Below, piece after piece: positions 27,918 through 37,315 of a DNA stretch of 64,000 nucleotides. The notes beneath the pieces are model-generated. The model was not told the origin of the DNA, did no database searches, and was given only the letters and a program-made list of their open reading frames with translations. This DNA is from an uncultured Prevotella sp. GTDB taxonomy: Bacteria > Bacteroidota > Bacteroidia > Bacteroidales > Bacteroidaceae. The stretch covers positions 19,334 to 83,333 of the forward strand of contig USJX01000002.1 in the NCBI GenBank assembly GCA_900555035.1. Direction: 5' to 3'. A program made the translations under genes and the position numbers. How positions within the stretch are numbered: the first letter of the stretch is position 1; the number at the start of each line of letters is the position of its first letter.

Positions 27918-27980
27918 AGAATAAATCATGGAACGACAAAAAACTTAGATGAAATATTATCGTTTTCGGATTATTTTTTG

Positions 27981-27988
27981 TATTTTTG
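27981..27988 (+). promoter_or_regulatory. umuC -7 promoter box
   Basis: TATTTTTG matches the -7 consensus about 50 bp before the umuC ATG. I see no LexA-type operator. Confidence 0.6.
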
Positions 27989-28038
27989 CACATCAAACAA
28001 GAATTATTGGTAGTAAAAAAAGTGGTTAAATAAAAAAT

Positions 28039-29427
28039 ATGATAGGATTGGCAGATTGCAATAACTTCTACTGTTCGTGCGAACGAGTATTTCGCCCCGA
28101 CTTGACAGGAAAGCCCGTGGTTGTTTTGAGCAACAACGACGGGTGCGTCATTGCACGCTCAGAAGAAGCCAAGGCTTTGGGATATAAGATGGGCGACCCT
28201 TTCTATCAGGTAAAGGAAAAACTGGAGGCAGAAGGCGTGGCCATTTTCTCCAGCAACTATACACTTTATGGATCGCTTTCCAACAGGGTGATGTCGATGC
28301 TTTCGCACTACTCGCCCCGCATCGACCAATACTCCATCGATGAAAGTTTCTTCGAAGTGGATAGTTCCATGGCAAAGAGCTTTTTCGAAACAACTCATCC
28401 CATGGCAGAGCACTTCTTCCAGGAAAGTCTGAAAGAAAACAATACTCTTCTGAATGATGACTCCCTGCTTCATCAATATGGCGCCAGGATTTCTGCCGAT
28501 GTGCTCCGAGCCGTGGGAATCCCTATCTCCATCGGCATTGCAGAAACGAAAACCCTGGCAAAAATCGGATCCAAATTCGCCAAGAAATACAAGGGCTACA
28601 AGGGCTGCTGCCTCATCGATACCGATGAACGAAGACACAAAGCCTTGTCGCTGTTCCCTATAGAAGATGTATGGGGAATCGGACGACAGATTGCCAGAAA
28701 GCTTGACTATATGGGCATCCGAACTGCTGCCCAATTTGCCGACAAGAAAGAAAGTTGGGTGCGCAGCCATTTCAACATCACCACGGTGAGAACGTGGAAG
28801 GAACTGAATGGCGAAAGCTGCATCAGCATCGAGGAACTGCCGCAGAAGAAGAGTATCTGCACCAGCCGGAGCTTTGCCGGTGAAGGCATCAGCGATAAGG
28901 ATGTGGTGGAAGAAGCCGTGGCAAATTTCGCCGTGCGCTGCACCGAAAAGCTGCGACATCAGGGCAGCGTATGCCAGGGAATCACGGTGTTTGCCTGGAC
29001 ATCCAGGTTCAATGAGAACGTGCCGGAATACACCATCCACGATTCCCTTACCCTGCCCATTGCCACCAATGCGCAGGAAGAGATAGTAGGTGCCGCACTC
29101 AGCATTCTACGGACCAAATACCCGAAACCGATGGCTGACAGCAGACCCGATCGCCCCGACATGTCGTTTCACTTCAAAAAAGCTGGCGTTATCCTGTGGC
29201 AGATTTCACCCGACCATCCCCGTCAGCAAGACCTCTTCGACACCATCGACCGGAGCAGGCAAAAGGCATTGATGGAAGCCATTGATGCCATTAACCGGAA
29301 GAATGGCTATGGAACCATCCGCCAAGCCGTTCAAGGCAATGGTTGCCGATTCGATCTGAAGCGGGAATATATGTCGAAGCGGTTTACTACAGACATCCAT
29401 GATATTCTGAAAGTAAAAACCCAATGA
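28039..29427 (+). CDS. umuC: Y-family DNA polymerase V subunit, UmuC-like
   Basis: The 462-residue protein has the Y-family palm residues: [14 protein letters not shown] with the first catalytic Asp, [11 protein letters not shown], and DQYSIDESF with the Asp-Glu pair. [19 protein letters not shown] and the HhH-like [11 protein letters not shown] follow, then the little-finger domain and a C-terminal clamp/UmuD-binding tail. Between SIDE and the [11 protein letters not shown] motif it carries about 28 residues more than E. coli UmuC, including a repeat-like MAKSFFE / MAEHFFQ segment. It precedes umuD, the reverse of the usual umuDC order. Confidence 0.93.
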   Translation: MIGLADCNNFYCSCERVFRPDLTGKPVVVLSNNDGCVIARSEEAKALGYKMGDPFYQVKEKLEAEGVAIFSSNYTLYGSLSNRVMSMLSHYSPRIDQYSIDESFFEVDSSMAKSFFETTHPMAEHFFQESLKENNTLLNDDSLLHQYGARISADVLRAVGIPISIGIAETKTLAKIGSKFAKKYKGYKGCCLIDTDERRHKALSLFPIEDVWGIGRQIARKLDYMGIRTAAQFADKKESWVRSHFNITTVRTWKELNGESCISIEELPQKKSICTSRSFAGEGISDKDVVEEAVANFAVRCTEKLRHQGSVCQGITVFAWTSRFNENVPEYTIHDSLTLPIATNAQEEIVGAALSILRTKYPKPMADSRPDRPDMSFHFKKAGVILWQISPDHPRQQDLFDTIDRSRQKALMEAIDAINRKNGYGTIRQAVQGNGCRFDLKREYMSKRFTTDIHDILKVKTQ

Positions 29428-29479
29428 GAGTCAGAATAAGCCCTTTCTAAAAATAGGTTCCATCAACAAAAAAAACAAG

Positions 29480-29929
29480 ATGAATAATAACAAGATAAAA
29501 CTGACGTTTCACCCTGCGGAATTCGGAGCCAAGATGCCGATTCCGCTGGCAGAGCAAAGCGTAAAGGCAGGCTTCCCTTCGCCGGCACAAGACTATATGG
29601 AGGGAGAGATAGACCTCAACGACATTCTGGTTCGCCATCGTGAGGCCACTTTCTATGTACGTGTTTCAGGCGACAGCATGCAGGATGCAGGCATTCTCGA
29701 CGGCGACCTTGCCATCGTGGATAGACAGCTGGAACCATCAAACGGCAACTTCGTCATCGCCTTCGTGGATGGCGAATTCACCATCAAGCAATTCAAGATG
29801 GATGAGAGCGGAGCCTTCGGATGGCTCATCCCATGGAACAAGAACTTCTCCCCTATCCGGGTAGATGAAACCAACCGCTTCATGATCTGGGGAGTGGTTA
29901 CCTATGTGATTCATCAGATTGCGGAATGA
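29480..29929 (+). CDS. umuD: UmuD-like self-cleaving S24 peptidase
   Basis: The 149-residue protein contains the self-cleavage region KAGFPSPA (Ala-Gly bond near residue 30), the nucleophile serine in VSGDSMQDAG (about 65) and the lysine in FTIKQF (about 100), so all catalytic elements of UmuD are intact. After RecA-stimulated cleavage, the truncated dimer would join UmuC to form the translesion polymerase. It begins 53 bp after umuC and ends at a terminator shared with the convergent symporter gene. Confidence 0.93.
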   Translation: MNNNKIKLTFHPAEFGAKMPIPLAEQSVKAGFPSPAQDYMEGEIDLNDILVRHREATFYVRVSGDSMQDAGILDGDLAIVDRQLEPSNGNFVIAFVDGEFTIKQFKMDESGAFGWLIPWNKNFSPIRVDETNRFMIWGVVTYVIHQIAE

Positions 29930-29954
29930 TAAAAAAAAGAAATTGAAGAGATAG

Positions 29955-29996
29955 AAAAACCGGGATGCTTCGAATAGGAAACATCCCGGTTTTTAT
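29955..29996. terminator. Bidirectional terminator
   Basis: AAAAACCGGGATG (29955-29967) pairs perfectly with CATCCCGGTTTTT (29982-29994), with T-runs on both strands. Confidence 0.9.
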
Positions 29997-30017
29997 GTCT
30001 ATTATAACTATTGCCTT

Positions 30018-31325
30018 TTATACTTCCTGTTTCTTGTAACCCACAAGTCCGTACCAGAGGATAACGAACTCGCAGAAGAGAGGGACGAGCCAGGTAAACT
30101 GCCATGAACCGATATAGTCGGCAAGCAATCCCTGAATCACAGGAAAGACGGCACCACCGAAAACACCCATCATGAATACGCCCGAAGCCTTGGAAGTATA
30201 TTCCTTCAAGCCATCCACCGCCAAAGTAAAGATGCAACTCCACATCACACTATGAAATAATACCACAGCAGCCATCAGCCAGAGATTCTCGGTAAACATG
30301 GAAACAGACATCAATACGATTGCCGCCACCGTAACGGTGATGAGCATAGGGCGAGGTGCCACGTTCTTCAAACCGGCAGAAACCATTCTGCCTATCATGA
30401 ACCCACCCCAATAGAGCGTGGCAAGAAGGGCTGGCGAAAGATTGAAACCATGCCCCATCAGATCCATTGCATGGAGATTCATATTGTTGCCGATTCCCAC
30501 CTCGGTTCCTACATAAAAGAAGATGGTAATCACACCATATTTCAAATGGCGGAACGACCAGATGCTGCGCTTCTTCGCATTTCTGGAATCAGCTGCAGCA
30601 GTTGTCACACCATCGGAATTTTCATTCGCAGAATTCTCTTTTGTACCCTCAATATCAGGGAGATTCGCTCTTGACGTGCTCCATGTGGTAAAGGCGATGA
30701 TGAGCATCATTACCAGGAATGGAATGGTGAGCTGATCGGCCGAAACACTGTCCAGAGACACACCTGCAAACATCACGCCCGTCACGAAGAAAGGAGCTAT
30801 GGTAGTACCGAATGAATTCACCGCACAAGTAAAATTCATGCGCTGTACAGGTTGAGTTCCCGGCAAAGGATAGGCTGCAATGTAAGGATTGATAACCACC
30901 TGAAGCATAGCTGCTGACGTACCCATCAGATAAGATCCGAAAAGGAAAACGAAATATCCGAATGGCACGAAATCCTGAGAAAGATGCACACCTGCCCCAC
31001 CCCAATATTCAGCAATCAGCGCCGAAGCAAGATAGAAGGCGAGACCCAGCACCATTACCAGCATCGAACGGATGAGCGTCTTCTTATAGCCCACCTTATT
31101 AAGCAAGCGTCCCGTCTTCGCACTATTGAGCAGATAGCCCAGAAAGAAGGCGAAGGAGATGAGCGTTGCCAGGGAGTTCTTGGTAGTGGTAACCTCTGAG
31201 AGGAAGGCTATCTTCAAGGGACCCTGACACTGACCGTTGACGGTGGTGAGGAAGCCCACTATAAAATAGATGAATGTCAGGAGCAGAAATGGTCCTGCAC
31301 TCTTGAGTGTTATCGATTGTTTCAT
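30018..31325 (-). CDS. FHS-family sugar:H+ symporter (FucP/GlcP-like)
   Basis: The 435-residue polytopic protein has about twelve membrane segments. FFLGYLLNSAKTGRLLNKVGYKKT gives the MFS loop motif, and LMGTSAAMLQVVINPYIAAY and MNFTCAVNSFGTTIAPFF are typical of the fucose/glucose/galactose symporter subgroup (FHS). A polar Ser/Glu/Asn-rich central loop lies at about 230-260. It is downstream of mannitol dehydrogenase with a 109-bp gap and in the same direction, so it is the likely importer of the ketose, hexose or polyol used by that enzyme. Substrate not decidable. Confidence 0.9.
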   Translation of the reverse strand: MKQSITLKSAGPFLLLTFIYFIVGFLTTVNGQCQGPLKIAFLSEVTTTKNSLATLISFAFFLGYLLNSAKTGRLLNKVGYKKTLIRSMLVMVLGLAFYLASALIAEYWGGAGVHLSQDFVPFGYFVFLFGSYLMGTSAAMLQVVINPYIAAYPLPGTQPVQRMNFTCAVNSFGTTIAPFFVTGVMFAGVSLDSVSADQLTIPFLVMMLIIAFTTWSTSRANLPDIEGTKENSANENSDGVTTAAADSRNAKKRSIWSFRHLKYGVITIFFYVGTEVGIGNNMNLHAMDLMGHGFNLSPALLATLYWGGFMIGRMVSAGLKNVAPRPMLITVTVAAIVLMSVSMFTENLWLMAAVVLFHSVMWSCIFTLAVDGLKEYTSKASGVFMMGVFGGAVFPVIQGLLADYIGSWQFTWLVPLFCEFVILWYGLVGYKKQEV

Positions 31326-31434
31326 GTTTATCTAGGTTTAAATGAGAGAAAGTTACACTATCGTCAGGTATTTCGATGAATTATACAATCCATTCAAAAC
31401 ACCTGACTTTTATTCCCAAAAACTATTCTCTAAG

Positions 31435-32931
31435 TTACAAGATTTCTTCTTCCAAAACCTTCATGGCACCCTTTGCCTTGATGTCTTCCACCATCTTCTG
31501 GTAAAGCTCTACGAAATGAGAAGCGGCCTTGAGATCGGTGCTTGTAAAGGCAGAGATACCGAGGAAATCGAGGGCATCATCGCTGTCAATGGCCTTATGG
31601 TCATCCATGGTGAGCCATGGATCAGCCACTTCGAAAGCATCGCCATTGTCATCCACCTGATACTTCAGATAATGACGGTAAGCAGCAAAGAGGTAAGCCA
31701 CACGCTTGAACTCCACATCCTGACGCTTGCCAGAAGCATCATCAGCAATCATCTTCTCCAGGTTCGGCATCACATAAACAGGGAACTTGCTGGCACCATC
31801 GAAGCAGAGACGAGCCACCTGGTCGCTGACCATGCGGTTGCCGAAACGCTCTACCAGGCACTGCTTGTATGCCTCCAGATCAGTATCCTTTGGAGCTGGC
31901 ACGTAAGGAGTGATGTCTTCATCCATGAAGGCACGTACAAACTTACGGATTCTCTCATCGTGCATAGCTGCATCTACCTTGCGGTAACCGCCAAGGAAAG
32001 ATGGATAAGAGAGCAATGTATGAGAAGCATTCAAGAGAGAAAGCTTCATATTCTCGAAGGCAGTCACATCGTCGGTCATCTGAGCACCCACGGTTTCCCA
32101 TGCTGGGCGACCGGCTGCAAAATTATCCTCTACTACCCACTGGATGAAATCCTCACAATAAACAGGAGCCTCATCGCAGGTTCCGTTCTGAGCATTCAGT
32201 CGCTCGATGTCGGCAGGACGGGTAGCTGGAGTAATGCGGTCAACCATTGAGTTAGGGAAGGTAACGTTCTCCTCCATCCAGGCAGCGAGTTCCTTGTCCT
32301 GAGCTCCCACGAAAGTCATGAAAGCCTTACGGGCTGTATTGCCATTATGCTGCAGATTATCGCAGGAGAGGATGGTGATAGGACCATTGCCTGCAGCCTT
32401 GCGGCGACGCAATCCCTCGGCTACATATCCGAAGGCTGTAACCGGCTTGGCTGGGTTCTCGATATCGTGAGCTACCTGCGCATTGTCGAGTATAAATTCG
32501 CCACTCTGACGAGAAATATTGTATCCGCCCTCGGTGATAGTAAGGGTGATGATCTTAATATCCTTAGACGCAATCTTGTCCAGAATCTGCTCCTGCTCCT
32601 CAATACCCCAATAGAGTTCTACGAGCGCACCCAACTGATAAACCTGGATACTGTCGTCGCGTCCACATACGGTAAGGGTGTATTCACCGTCCTGCTTCTT
32701 CAGGGCGTGGTAGAGACGCTCATCGCCTGGGAGAATCATTGCTCCACAGATGCCCCAGTTCTGCTGGGTATTGTTCTCGAGGAGCATATTGGTCATAAAC
32801 TCCAGGTGAGCACGATGGAAGTTACCTACTCCGAAGTGCAGGATACCTGCCTTTACCAAACTGCGGTTATAAGCATAACCATTCACTACCTGAGTTGCAT
32901 TTGCTGCGTTTGCATTTACTAAATTTGCCAT
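31435..32931 (-). CDS. Long-chain polyol dehydrogenase (mannitol 2-dehydrogenase/fructuronate reductase family)
   Basis: The 498-residue protein has an N-terminal NAD-binding half (ILHFGVGNFHRAHLEFM at about 30-46) and a C-terminal helical catalytic half where KLSLLNASHTLLSY gives the Lys-Asn-His set of this family. Family members interconvert mannitol and fructose, or uronates. The nearby fructokinase, second polyol-type dehydrogenase and sugar symporters favour mannitol to fructose. The promoter 33041-33034 is preceded by an array of three LacI-type operators shared in architecture with the GPH-symporter and fructokinase promoters. Confidence 0.88.
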   Translation of the reverse strand: MANLVNANAANATQVVNGYAYNRSLVKAGILHFGVGNFHRAHLEFMTNMLLENNTQQNWGICGAMILPGDERLYHALKKQDGEYTLTVCGRDDSIQVYQLGALVELYWGIEEQEQILDKIASKDIKIITLTITEGGYNISRQSGEFILDNAQVAHDIENPAKPVTAFGYVAEGLRRRKAAGNGPITILSCDNLQHNGNTARKAFMTFVGAQDKELAAWMEENVTFPNSMVDRITPATRPADIERLNAQNGTCDEAPVYCEDFIQWVVEDNFAAGRPAWETVGAQMTDDVTAFENMKLSLLNASHTLLSYPSFLGGYRKVDAAMHDERIRKFVRAFMDEDITPYVPAPKDTDLEAYKQCLVERFGNRMVSDQVARLCFDGASKFPVYVMPNLEKMIADDASGKRQDVEFKRVAYLFAAYRHYLKYQVDDNGDAFEVADPWLTMDDHKAIDSDDALDFLGISAFTSTDLKAASHFVELYQKMVEDIKAKGAMKVLEEEIL

Positions 32932-33033
32932 AATTCTTTTATTGTTAGCTGTTATTATTTAATTGTTTACACTTTCCGAAAGCAAGCCACCTGGATGTGT
33001 CTCTCCAGCAAGCCTGTCTCTCGTTTTCGATGG

Positions 33034-33041
33034 CAAAGATA
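33034..33041 (-). promoter_or_regulatory. -7 box of the mannitol dehydrogenase promoter
   Basis: TATCTTTG on the minus strand, 52 bp from the centre of the nearest operator and about 103 bp upstream of the ATG. The -33 region has no clear TTTG, which fits an activator-dependent promoter. Confidence 0.7.
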
Positions 33042-33085
33042 GTTCGTTTTTTCGAGATAAAAAGATATTTTTTTCGAAAAAACCT

Positions 33086-33129
33086 TGCAAACGTTCCCGC
33101 AAACGTTCCCAATTTCTGCAAACGTTTTA
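33086..33129 (-). promoter_or_regulatory. Array of three LacI-type operators (array 1)
   Basis: In the sense of the mannitol dehydrogenase gene the sites are AAAACGTTTGCAG, GGGAACGTTTGCG and GGGAACGTTTGCA, with CG centres at 33124/33123, 33105/33104 and 33093/33092. The spacings are 19 and 12 bp. The proximal site starts 52 bp from the -7 box. Confidence 0.85.
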
Positions 33130-33133
33130 AATA

Positions 33134-34138
33134 CTATTCTCCCGTAGATTCCCTACATTGCATCGTGGTCTTCAGCACCACCTGCCTGTCCTCCATCTCC
33201 GGATTGTTGATTTTCTCCATCACCAGTTCTGCCGCCTTTCTGCCCATCTCCTCCAGCGGAGGCTCCATGGTAGTAATCTGCGGAGATACAATGGTTGATA
33301 GTTCGGTGCCCGAAAAACCAGCCACAAAAATCTCTTCCGGCACTCGTTTGCCTAAGGCACGGAGCCGATTCTGCGCACCTATCGCCAAAGTATCAGTAAA
33401 GGCGAAGACGGCATCAAATTCCACCTTATTATATTTAAGGCGGTCGATGGCATCGGCTCCATCCTTGAAGGTCATTCCCGTCTTCACGATCAGCGAAGGA
33501 TCGAAGAGATGGAATTTCTCCATCGCCTCACGATAACCCAAGCCTCGCTGATAGGCATTGTAAATGTCGTCGGGTCCCTGCAGATAGACGATGCGCTTCC
33601 TGCCCAGGCGAATCAGATGCTCCACCATGAAATAAGAATCTACATTATCATTCACCACAACCTGCGACATCTTCAATCCATACGGAATGCGGTCGTAGAA
33701 GACAATCGCCATACCATCTGCCGCCAACTGCTGATACATTTCTATATTCTTGCGATAGCTGCAGAGGCTCACAATCAGCCCATCTACCATAAACTGCTCC
33801 ATCATCTTCAGGTTCTCCAGTTCCCGCTCCGGCTTCTCATCGCTCTCGGCAATCATCACCTTCTGGTTCTTCTTGTAGAGCACCTCCTGTATTCCGTTAA
33901 TCACCTGCGAAGCATAAGGGGTGTGCATCTCCGGCACGATGACACCAATGGTGTTCGTACGTCCCATCTTCAGGTTCATCGCCACCGGATTGCGCTTGTA
34001 GCCGAGTCGCTTAGCCTCCTCTACCACCATCTCGCGCGTCTCCTTGCGAATGTTCTTGTCATCCGTCAACGCTCTGGAAACGGTGGAGACCGAAATGCAG
34101 AGCGAACGGGCTATATCCTTGATAGTTACATGTTTCAT
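33134..34138 (-). CDS. LacI-family transcription regulator, first copy
   Basis: The 334-residue protein has an N-terminal helix-turn-helix (TIKDIARSLCISVSTVSRAL), the hinge region NPVAMNLKMGRT and a periplasmic-binding-protein-like sensor domain from residue 62 (IGVIVPE) to the end. It is a close relative of the regulator at 36028-37035. Its stop is 5 bp from operator array 1 and it precedes mannitol dehydrogenase in transcription order, so it is a likely controller of the polyol genes. Ligand unknown (a hexose or polyol is inferred). Its own promoter (34193-34186) has no operator of the array type. Confidence 0.92.
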   Translation of the reverse strand: MKHVTIKDIARSLCISVSTVSRALTDDKNIRKETREMVVEEAKRLGYKRNPVAMNLKMGRTNTIGVIVPEMHTPYASQVINGIQEVLYKKNQKVMIAESDEKPERELENLKMMEQFMVDGLIVSLCSYRKNIEMYQQLAADGMAIVFYDRIPYGLKMSQVVVNDNVDSYFMVEHLIRLGRKRIVYLQGPDDIYNAYQRGLGYREAMEKFHLFDPSLIVKTGMTFKDGADAIDRLKYNKVEFDAVFAFTDTLAIGAQNRLRALGKRVPEEIFVAGFSGTELSTIVSPQITTMEPPLEEMGRKAAELVMEKINNPEMEDRQVVLKTTMQCRESTGE

Positions 34139-34185
34139 TATTATGTTTTTATAAGATAAACGTTCGAATATTGAAGTTGTCGATG

Positions 34186-34193
34186 CAAAAGTA
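34186..34193 (-). promoter_or_regulatory. -7 box of the first LacI gene
   Basis: TACTTTTG on the minus strand, about 50 bp before the start codon at 34138. A lone ATAAACGTTCGAA at 34156-34168 lies within the leader and resembles half of an operator. Confidence 0.55.
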
Positions 34194-34348
34194 CAACATT
34201 TCCTTGAAAATCAAAAACATTTCTTGAAAAAAGATAAGAACAAGTATCAAAATGCTATCTGCATATTACATTCTGCAACATCATTTACAAGAATATAAAA
34301 TGAGAACGATTGCAACAAGCTTCAATCCCATATTTCTACCCATCTTCC

Positions 34349-34379
34349 TTTGCCACCTCATAAAAAAGTTGTACCTTTG
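34349..34379 (+). promoter_or_regulatory. ndh promoter
   Basis: TTTG (34349-34352), a 19-bp spacer and TACCTTTG (34372-34379). The leader to 34478 is about 90 nt and contains a duplicated GAATTTTCAGC (34386 and 34427). Confidence 0.75.
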
Positions 34380-34477
34380 CAGTCGAATTTTCAGCGATGA
34401 CTAGGCTATATGCCTTCTAAGAATAGAATTTTCAGCAAATATATGTATTTAGTTATTCCAAACAAACAGCAGTAGTT

Positions 34478-35851
34478 ATGAGTATTAATATCAAGAGAAA
34501 TCAGTTGAAGAGAGTTGTTATCGTAGGTGGCGGACTCGGTGGTCTTCGTTTGGCAGAAGATCTCTGCAATGCAAACCTGCAGGTGGTGTTGATCGATAAG
34601 AACAATTTCCATCAGTTCCCTCCGCTTATCTATCAGATAGCTTCGGCAGGTATCGACCCAAGTTCCATCTCCTTCCCGTTCCGCCAGATTTTCCGCAAGC
34701 GCAAGAACTTCTACTTCCGCATGGCAGAAGCGAGAGCCGTATTCCCAGACAAGAAGATTCTGCAGACTTCCATCGGTAAGATTGAGTACGATTACCTAGT
34801 GTTCGCAGCAGGAACCACCACCAATTTCTATGGCAATGCCAACATCGAGAAATGGGCGATTCCGATGAAGACCGTTTCTGAAGCAATGGGATTGCGCAAC
34901 GCCGTGCTGAGTAACCTGGAGCGTGCATTGACCTGTGCCACAGAAGAGGAGCGACAGGAACTCCTGAACGTGGTCATTGTGGGCGGTGGTGCCACAGGTG
35001 TAGAGATTGCCGGAGCCCTCTCTGAAATGAAGCGCTACGTGATTCCTTATGATTATCCTGATATGGACTCATCTCTGATGCACATCTATCTCCTGGAAGC
35101 GGGCGACAGACTGCTCGCCGGAATGTCACAGGACTCTTCTAAGAAAGCATACGAATTCCTTACCAGCATGGGTGTGGATGTACAGTTTGGCAAAATGGTA
35201 ACCGACTACAAGGACCACAAGGTTCTGATGAAGGACGGTCAGGAGATTCCTACCCGCACATTCCTCTGGGTATCAGGTGTAAAGGCACAGCCTATCACGG
35301 GTATCGATGGCGACCATCTGGGCCGTGGTTTCCGAATCGTAGTAGATGAATTCAACCGCATCCCTGGCATGGACGGTCTCTTCGCCATCGGCGACCAGTG
35401 TATCCAGACCACAGACCCAGCTTATCCTGGCGGTCATCCACAGTTGGCTCAGGTAGCCATTCAGCAGGCAGCACTCCTGGCTAAGAATATCCAGAAGATT
35501 GCCGAGGGAGCCACTGATTCCCAGCTCAAGCCTTTCCGCTACAAGAACCTGGGTTCTATGGCTACCATCGGAAGACACAAGGCTGTGGTAGAGCTTGGCA
35601 AGTTCCACAGCCAGGGCTTCTTTGCCTGGGTATTGTGGCTGGTAGTTCACCTCCGCTCTATCCTTGGCGTAAAGAACAAGGTAATGGTAATGCTCAACTG
35701 GCTCTGGAAGTACGTAAGCTATAACGATTCTATCCGAATGATTACCTACGCCACCAAGCCTAAGGAGGTGCGCGACCGTTTAAAGCGTGAGCAGACCACT
35801 CACCTCGGCACCGACTTGCTGGAGAATGAAGAAGAGGAAGAGGAAGCTTAA
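34478..35851 (+). CDS. ndh: Type II NADH dehydrogenase (NDH-2)
   Basis: The 457-residue flavoprotein has two dinucleotide-binding motifs: GGGLGGLRLAEDL near residue 18 for FAD and GGGATGVEIAGALSE near 170 for NADH. FAIGDQCIQT (about 308) is the second FAD-contact motif. Near the C-terminus WVLWLVVHLRSILG forms the amphipathic membrane anchor typical of NDH-2, followed by a very acidic tail (ENEEEEEEA). It transfers electrons from NADH to quinone at the inner membrane without pumping. It sits in the polyol locus, where polyol oxidation produces NADH, but has its own promoter without operators. Confidence 0.92.
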   Translation: MSINIKRNQLKRVVIVGGGLGGLRLAEDLCNANLQVVLIDKNNFHQFPPLIYQIASAGIDPSSISFPFRQIFRKRKNFYFRMAEARAVFPDKKILQTSIGKIEYDYLVFAAGTTTNFYGNANIEKWAIPMKTVSEAMGLRNAVLSNLERALTCATEEERQELLNVVIVGGGATGVEIAGALSEMKRYVIPYDYPDMDSSLMHIYLLEAGDRLLAGMSQDSSKKAYEFLTSMGVDVQFGKMVTDYKDHKVLMKDGQEIPTRTFLWVSGVKAQPITGIDGDHLGRGFRIVVDEFNRIPGMDGLFAIGDQCIQTTDPAYPGGHPQLAQVAIQQAALLAKNIQKIAEGATDSQLKPFRYKNLGSMATIGRHKAVVELGKFHSQGFFAWVLWLVVHLRSILGVKNKVMVMLNWLWKYVSYNDSIRMITYATKPKEVRDRLKREQTTHLGTDLLENEEEEEEA

Positions 35852-35894
35852 GATAAGGCGATAGATTAAGTTTAAAAGCTAAGATAAAGAGATA

Positions 35895-35945
35895 GAAAAC
35901 GGGTGTATCATTCAATAAATATAGATGATACACCCGTTTCTTTTA
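35895..35945. terminator. Terminator after ndh
   Basis: AAACGGGTGTATCA pairs with TGATACACCCGTTT around an A/T loop; both strands have T-rich flanks, fitting the convergent second LacI gene. Confidence 0.85.
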
Positions 35946-35993
35946 CACTGTTTTCAAAAACAGCTTCTTTTACACTGTTTTCTGAAAACAGCT
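35939..35993. repeat. Tandem duplicate of a small hairpin
   Basis: TCTTTTACACTGTTTTC...AAACAGCT is repeated at 35939-35965 and 35966-35993; each copy folds on its own (CTGTTTT/AAAACAG) and the second is followed by a T7 run, so they may act as back-up terminators. Confidence 0.75.
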
Positions 35994-36027
35994 TTTTTTA
36001 TGCAGATTCCAGAAGTCGATACCTTTA

Positions 36028-37035
36028 TTAAGTAGATTCCCTTATCACGGTTTCACCTCTCAATGCAATTTCCTCTATCCTTCTATAACCTTCGGCAATA
36101 TGCTCCAGCAGCAATCGGCAACTTTCCTGCGCCATTTTCTCAATAGGCTGTTCCACTACCGTCAACTGAGGATGAACCAAGGTAGCCAAGGCTGTGCCCG
36201 ACATGCAGCAAAGCGCCACATCCTCCGGAATGCGCAAGCCACGCTTCTGGATAGCACTCTTGGCTCCCAACACAGCAGTCTCCGTAAAGCCAAAGACCGC
36301 ATCAAAGGATACATTCTTCTCCAGGAAACGCTCCATCACCCAACTACCCTCTTCTGCCGACAAGGCTGGCGACAAGACATCTTGCGCCTGATACTCTATA
36401 TGAAACTTTTCCAGCGCATCCCGATAGCCCCTCAATCGTTCATAGCTGTTTCGGATATAAGCAGGTCCCGGGATATGAATAATATGCTTATAGCCCTTGC
36501 GCAACAAAGCCTCCACCATGAAAAACGACATGATGTAATCGTCCATGTGCACCTGTGAAGCCTTTACCTTCTCCACCGTTCTATCGAAAAACACGATGGG
36601 AATGCCCCTTTCTATCACCTTATTATATAGGTCCACATTATGCTCCTTGTCGCATGCACTCATCAGGATGCCATCCACACGCAGCTGCTCCATCATCAGA
36701 ATGTTCTCTCTCTCCTGCTCAGGATTCTCGTTAGAGATGGCAATCATCACCTTATACCCCTGCTTGCGCAAGATGGCTTGAGCATCATTGATAAAGGTCA
36801 TATAGAACGTTGTTACGATTTCGGGGATGATGATGCCGATGTTATGGGTACTCTGCTGGCGAAAGTTCACAGCCAGTTCGTTGCGATGATAGCCCATCCG
36901 CTCGGCAGTTGCCAATATCTTCTGCAAGGTTTCCGCCTTCACATTACCAGTATCTCCCGAAAGAGCACGCGAAACGGTGGACTTGGAAATCCCCAGTTCC
37001 CTTGCAATATCCATGATGGTTACATATTTTGCCAT
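36028..37035 (-). CDS. LacI-family transcription regulator, second copy
   Basis: The 335-residue protein has the helix-turn-helix TIMDIARELGISKSTVSRAL, hinge NELAVNFRQQ and sensor domain from IGIIIPE onward. It is similar throughout to the regulator at 33134-34138, and the two probably arose by duplication. It is divergent from the GPH symporter operon, and operator array 2 lies between them. The array's outer site is 52 bp from this gene's -7 box too, so autoregulation is likely. Confidence 0.92.
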   Translation of the reverse strand: MAKYVTIMDIARELGISKSTVSRALSGDTGNVKAETLQKILATAERMGYHRNELAVNFRQQSTHNIGIIIPEIVTTFYMTFINDAQAILRKQGYKVMIAISNENPEQERENILMMEQLRVDGILMSACDKEHNVDLYNKVIERGIPIVFFDRTVEKVKASQVHMDDYIMSFFMVEALLRKGYKHIIHIPGPAYIRNSYERLRGYRDALEKFHIEYQAQDVLSPALSAEEGSWVMERFLEKNVSFDAVFGFTETAVLGAKSAIQKRGLRIPEDVALCCMSGTALATLVHPQLTVVEQPIEKMAQESCRLLLEHIAEGYRRIEEIALRGETVIREST

Positions 37036-37066
37036 ATCTCTTTTTCTTTCTTGTTAAATGCGCCCG

Positions 37067-37074
37067 CAAAGATA
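37067..37074 (-). promoter_or_regulatory. -7 box of the second LacI gene
   Basis: TATCTTTG on the minus strand. It starts 52 bp from the centre of the nearest site in array 2, the same distance found on the other side. Confidence 0.7.
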
Positions 37075-37119
37075 CTTATTTTCCATGAAAGCAACAACAA
37101 AAAACAGAGAAATCTTTTT

Positions 37120-37163
37120 GGGAACGGTTGCGGAAAATGGGAACGGTTGCGGGAACGGTTGCG
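37120..37163 (+). promoter_or_regulatory. Array of three LacI-type operators (array 2)
   Basis: GGGAACGGTTGCGG, GGGAACGGTTGCGG and GGGAACGGTTGCG have CG centres starting at 37125, 37144 and 37156 (spacings 19 and 12). The array lies between divergent promoters and is 52 bp from each -7 box. Confidence 0.88.
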
Positions 37164-37184
37164 AAAAAAGAGTCGTTTTTTTTC

Positions 37185-37215
37185 TTGTTTCTTCTGCAAA
37201 ATCGTTCTATCTTTG
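37185..37215 (+). promoter_or_regulatory. Promoter of the GPH symporter operon
   Basis: TTG (37185-37187), a 20-bp spacer and TATCTTTG (37208-37215); the leader to 37316 is about 95 nt. Confidence 0.75.
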
Positions 37216-37315
37216 CAACGTGAAAAGGAAAAACGATTTTTCAAATCGCTCTATTCCTACACAAAACAAAGAATAAACAACATTAAGTATCACAATCAAA
37301 CCTAAGAAAAAGGAT

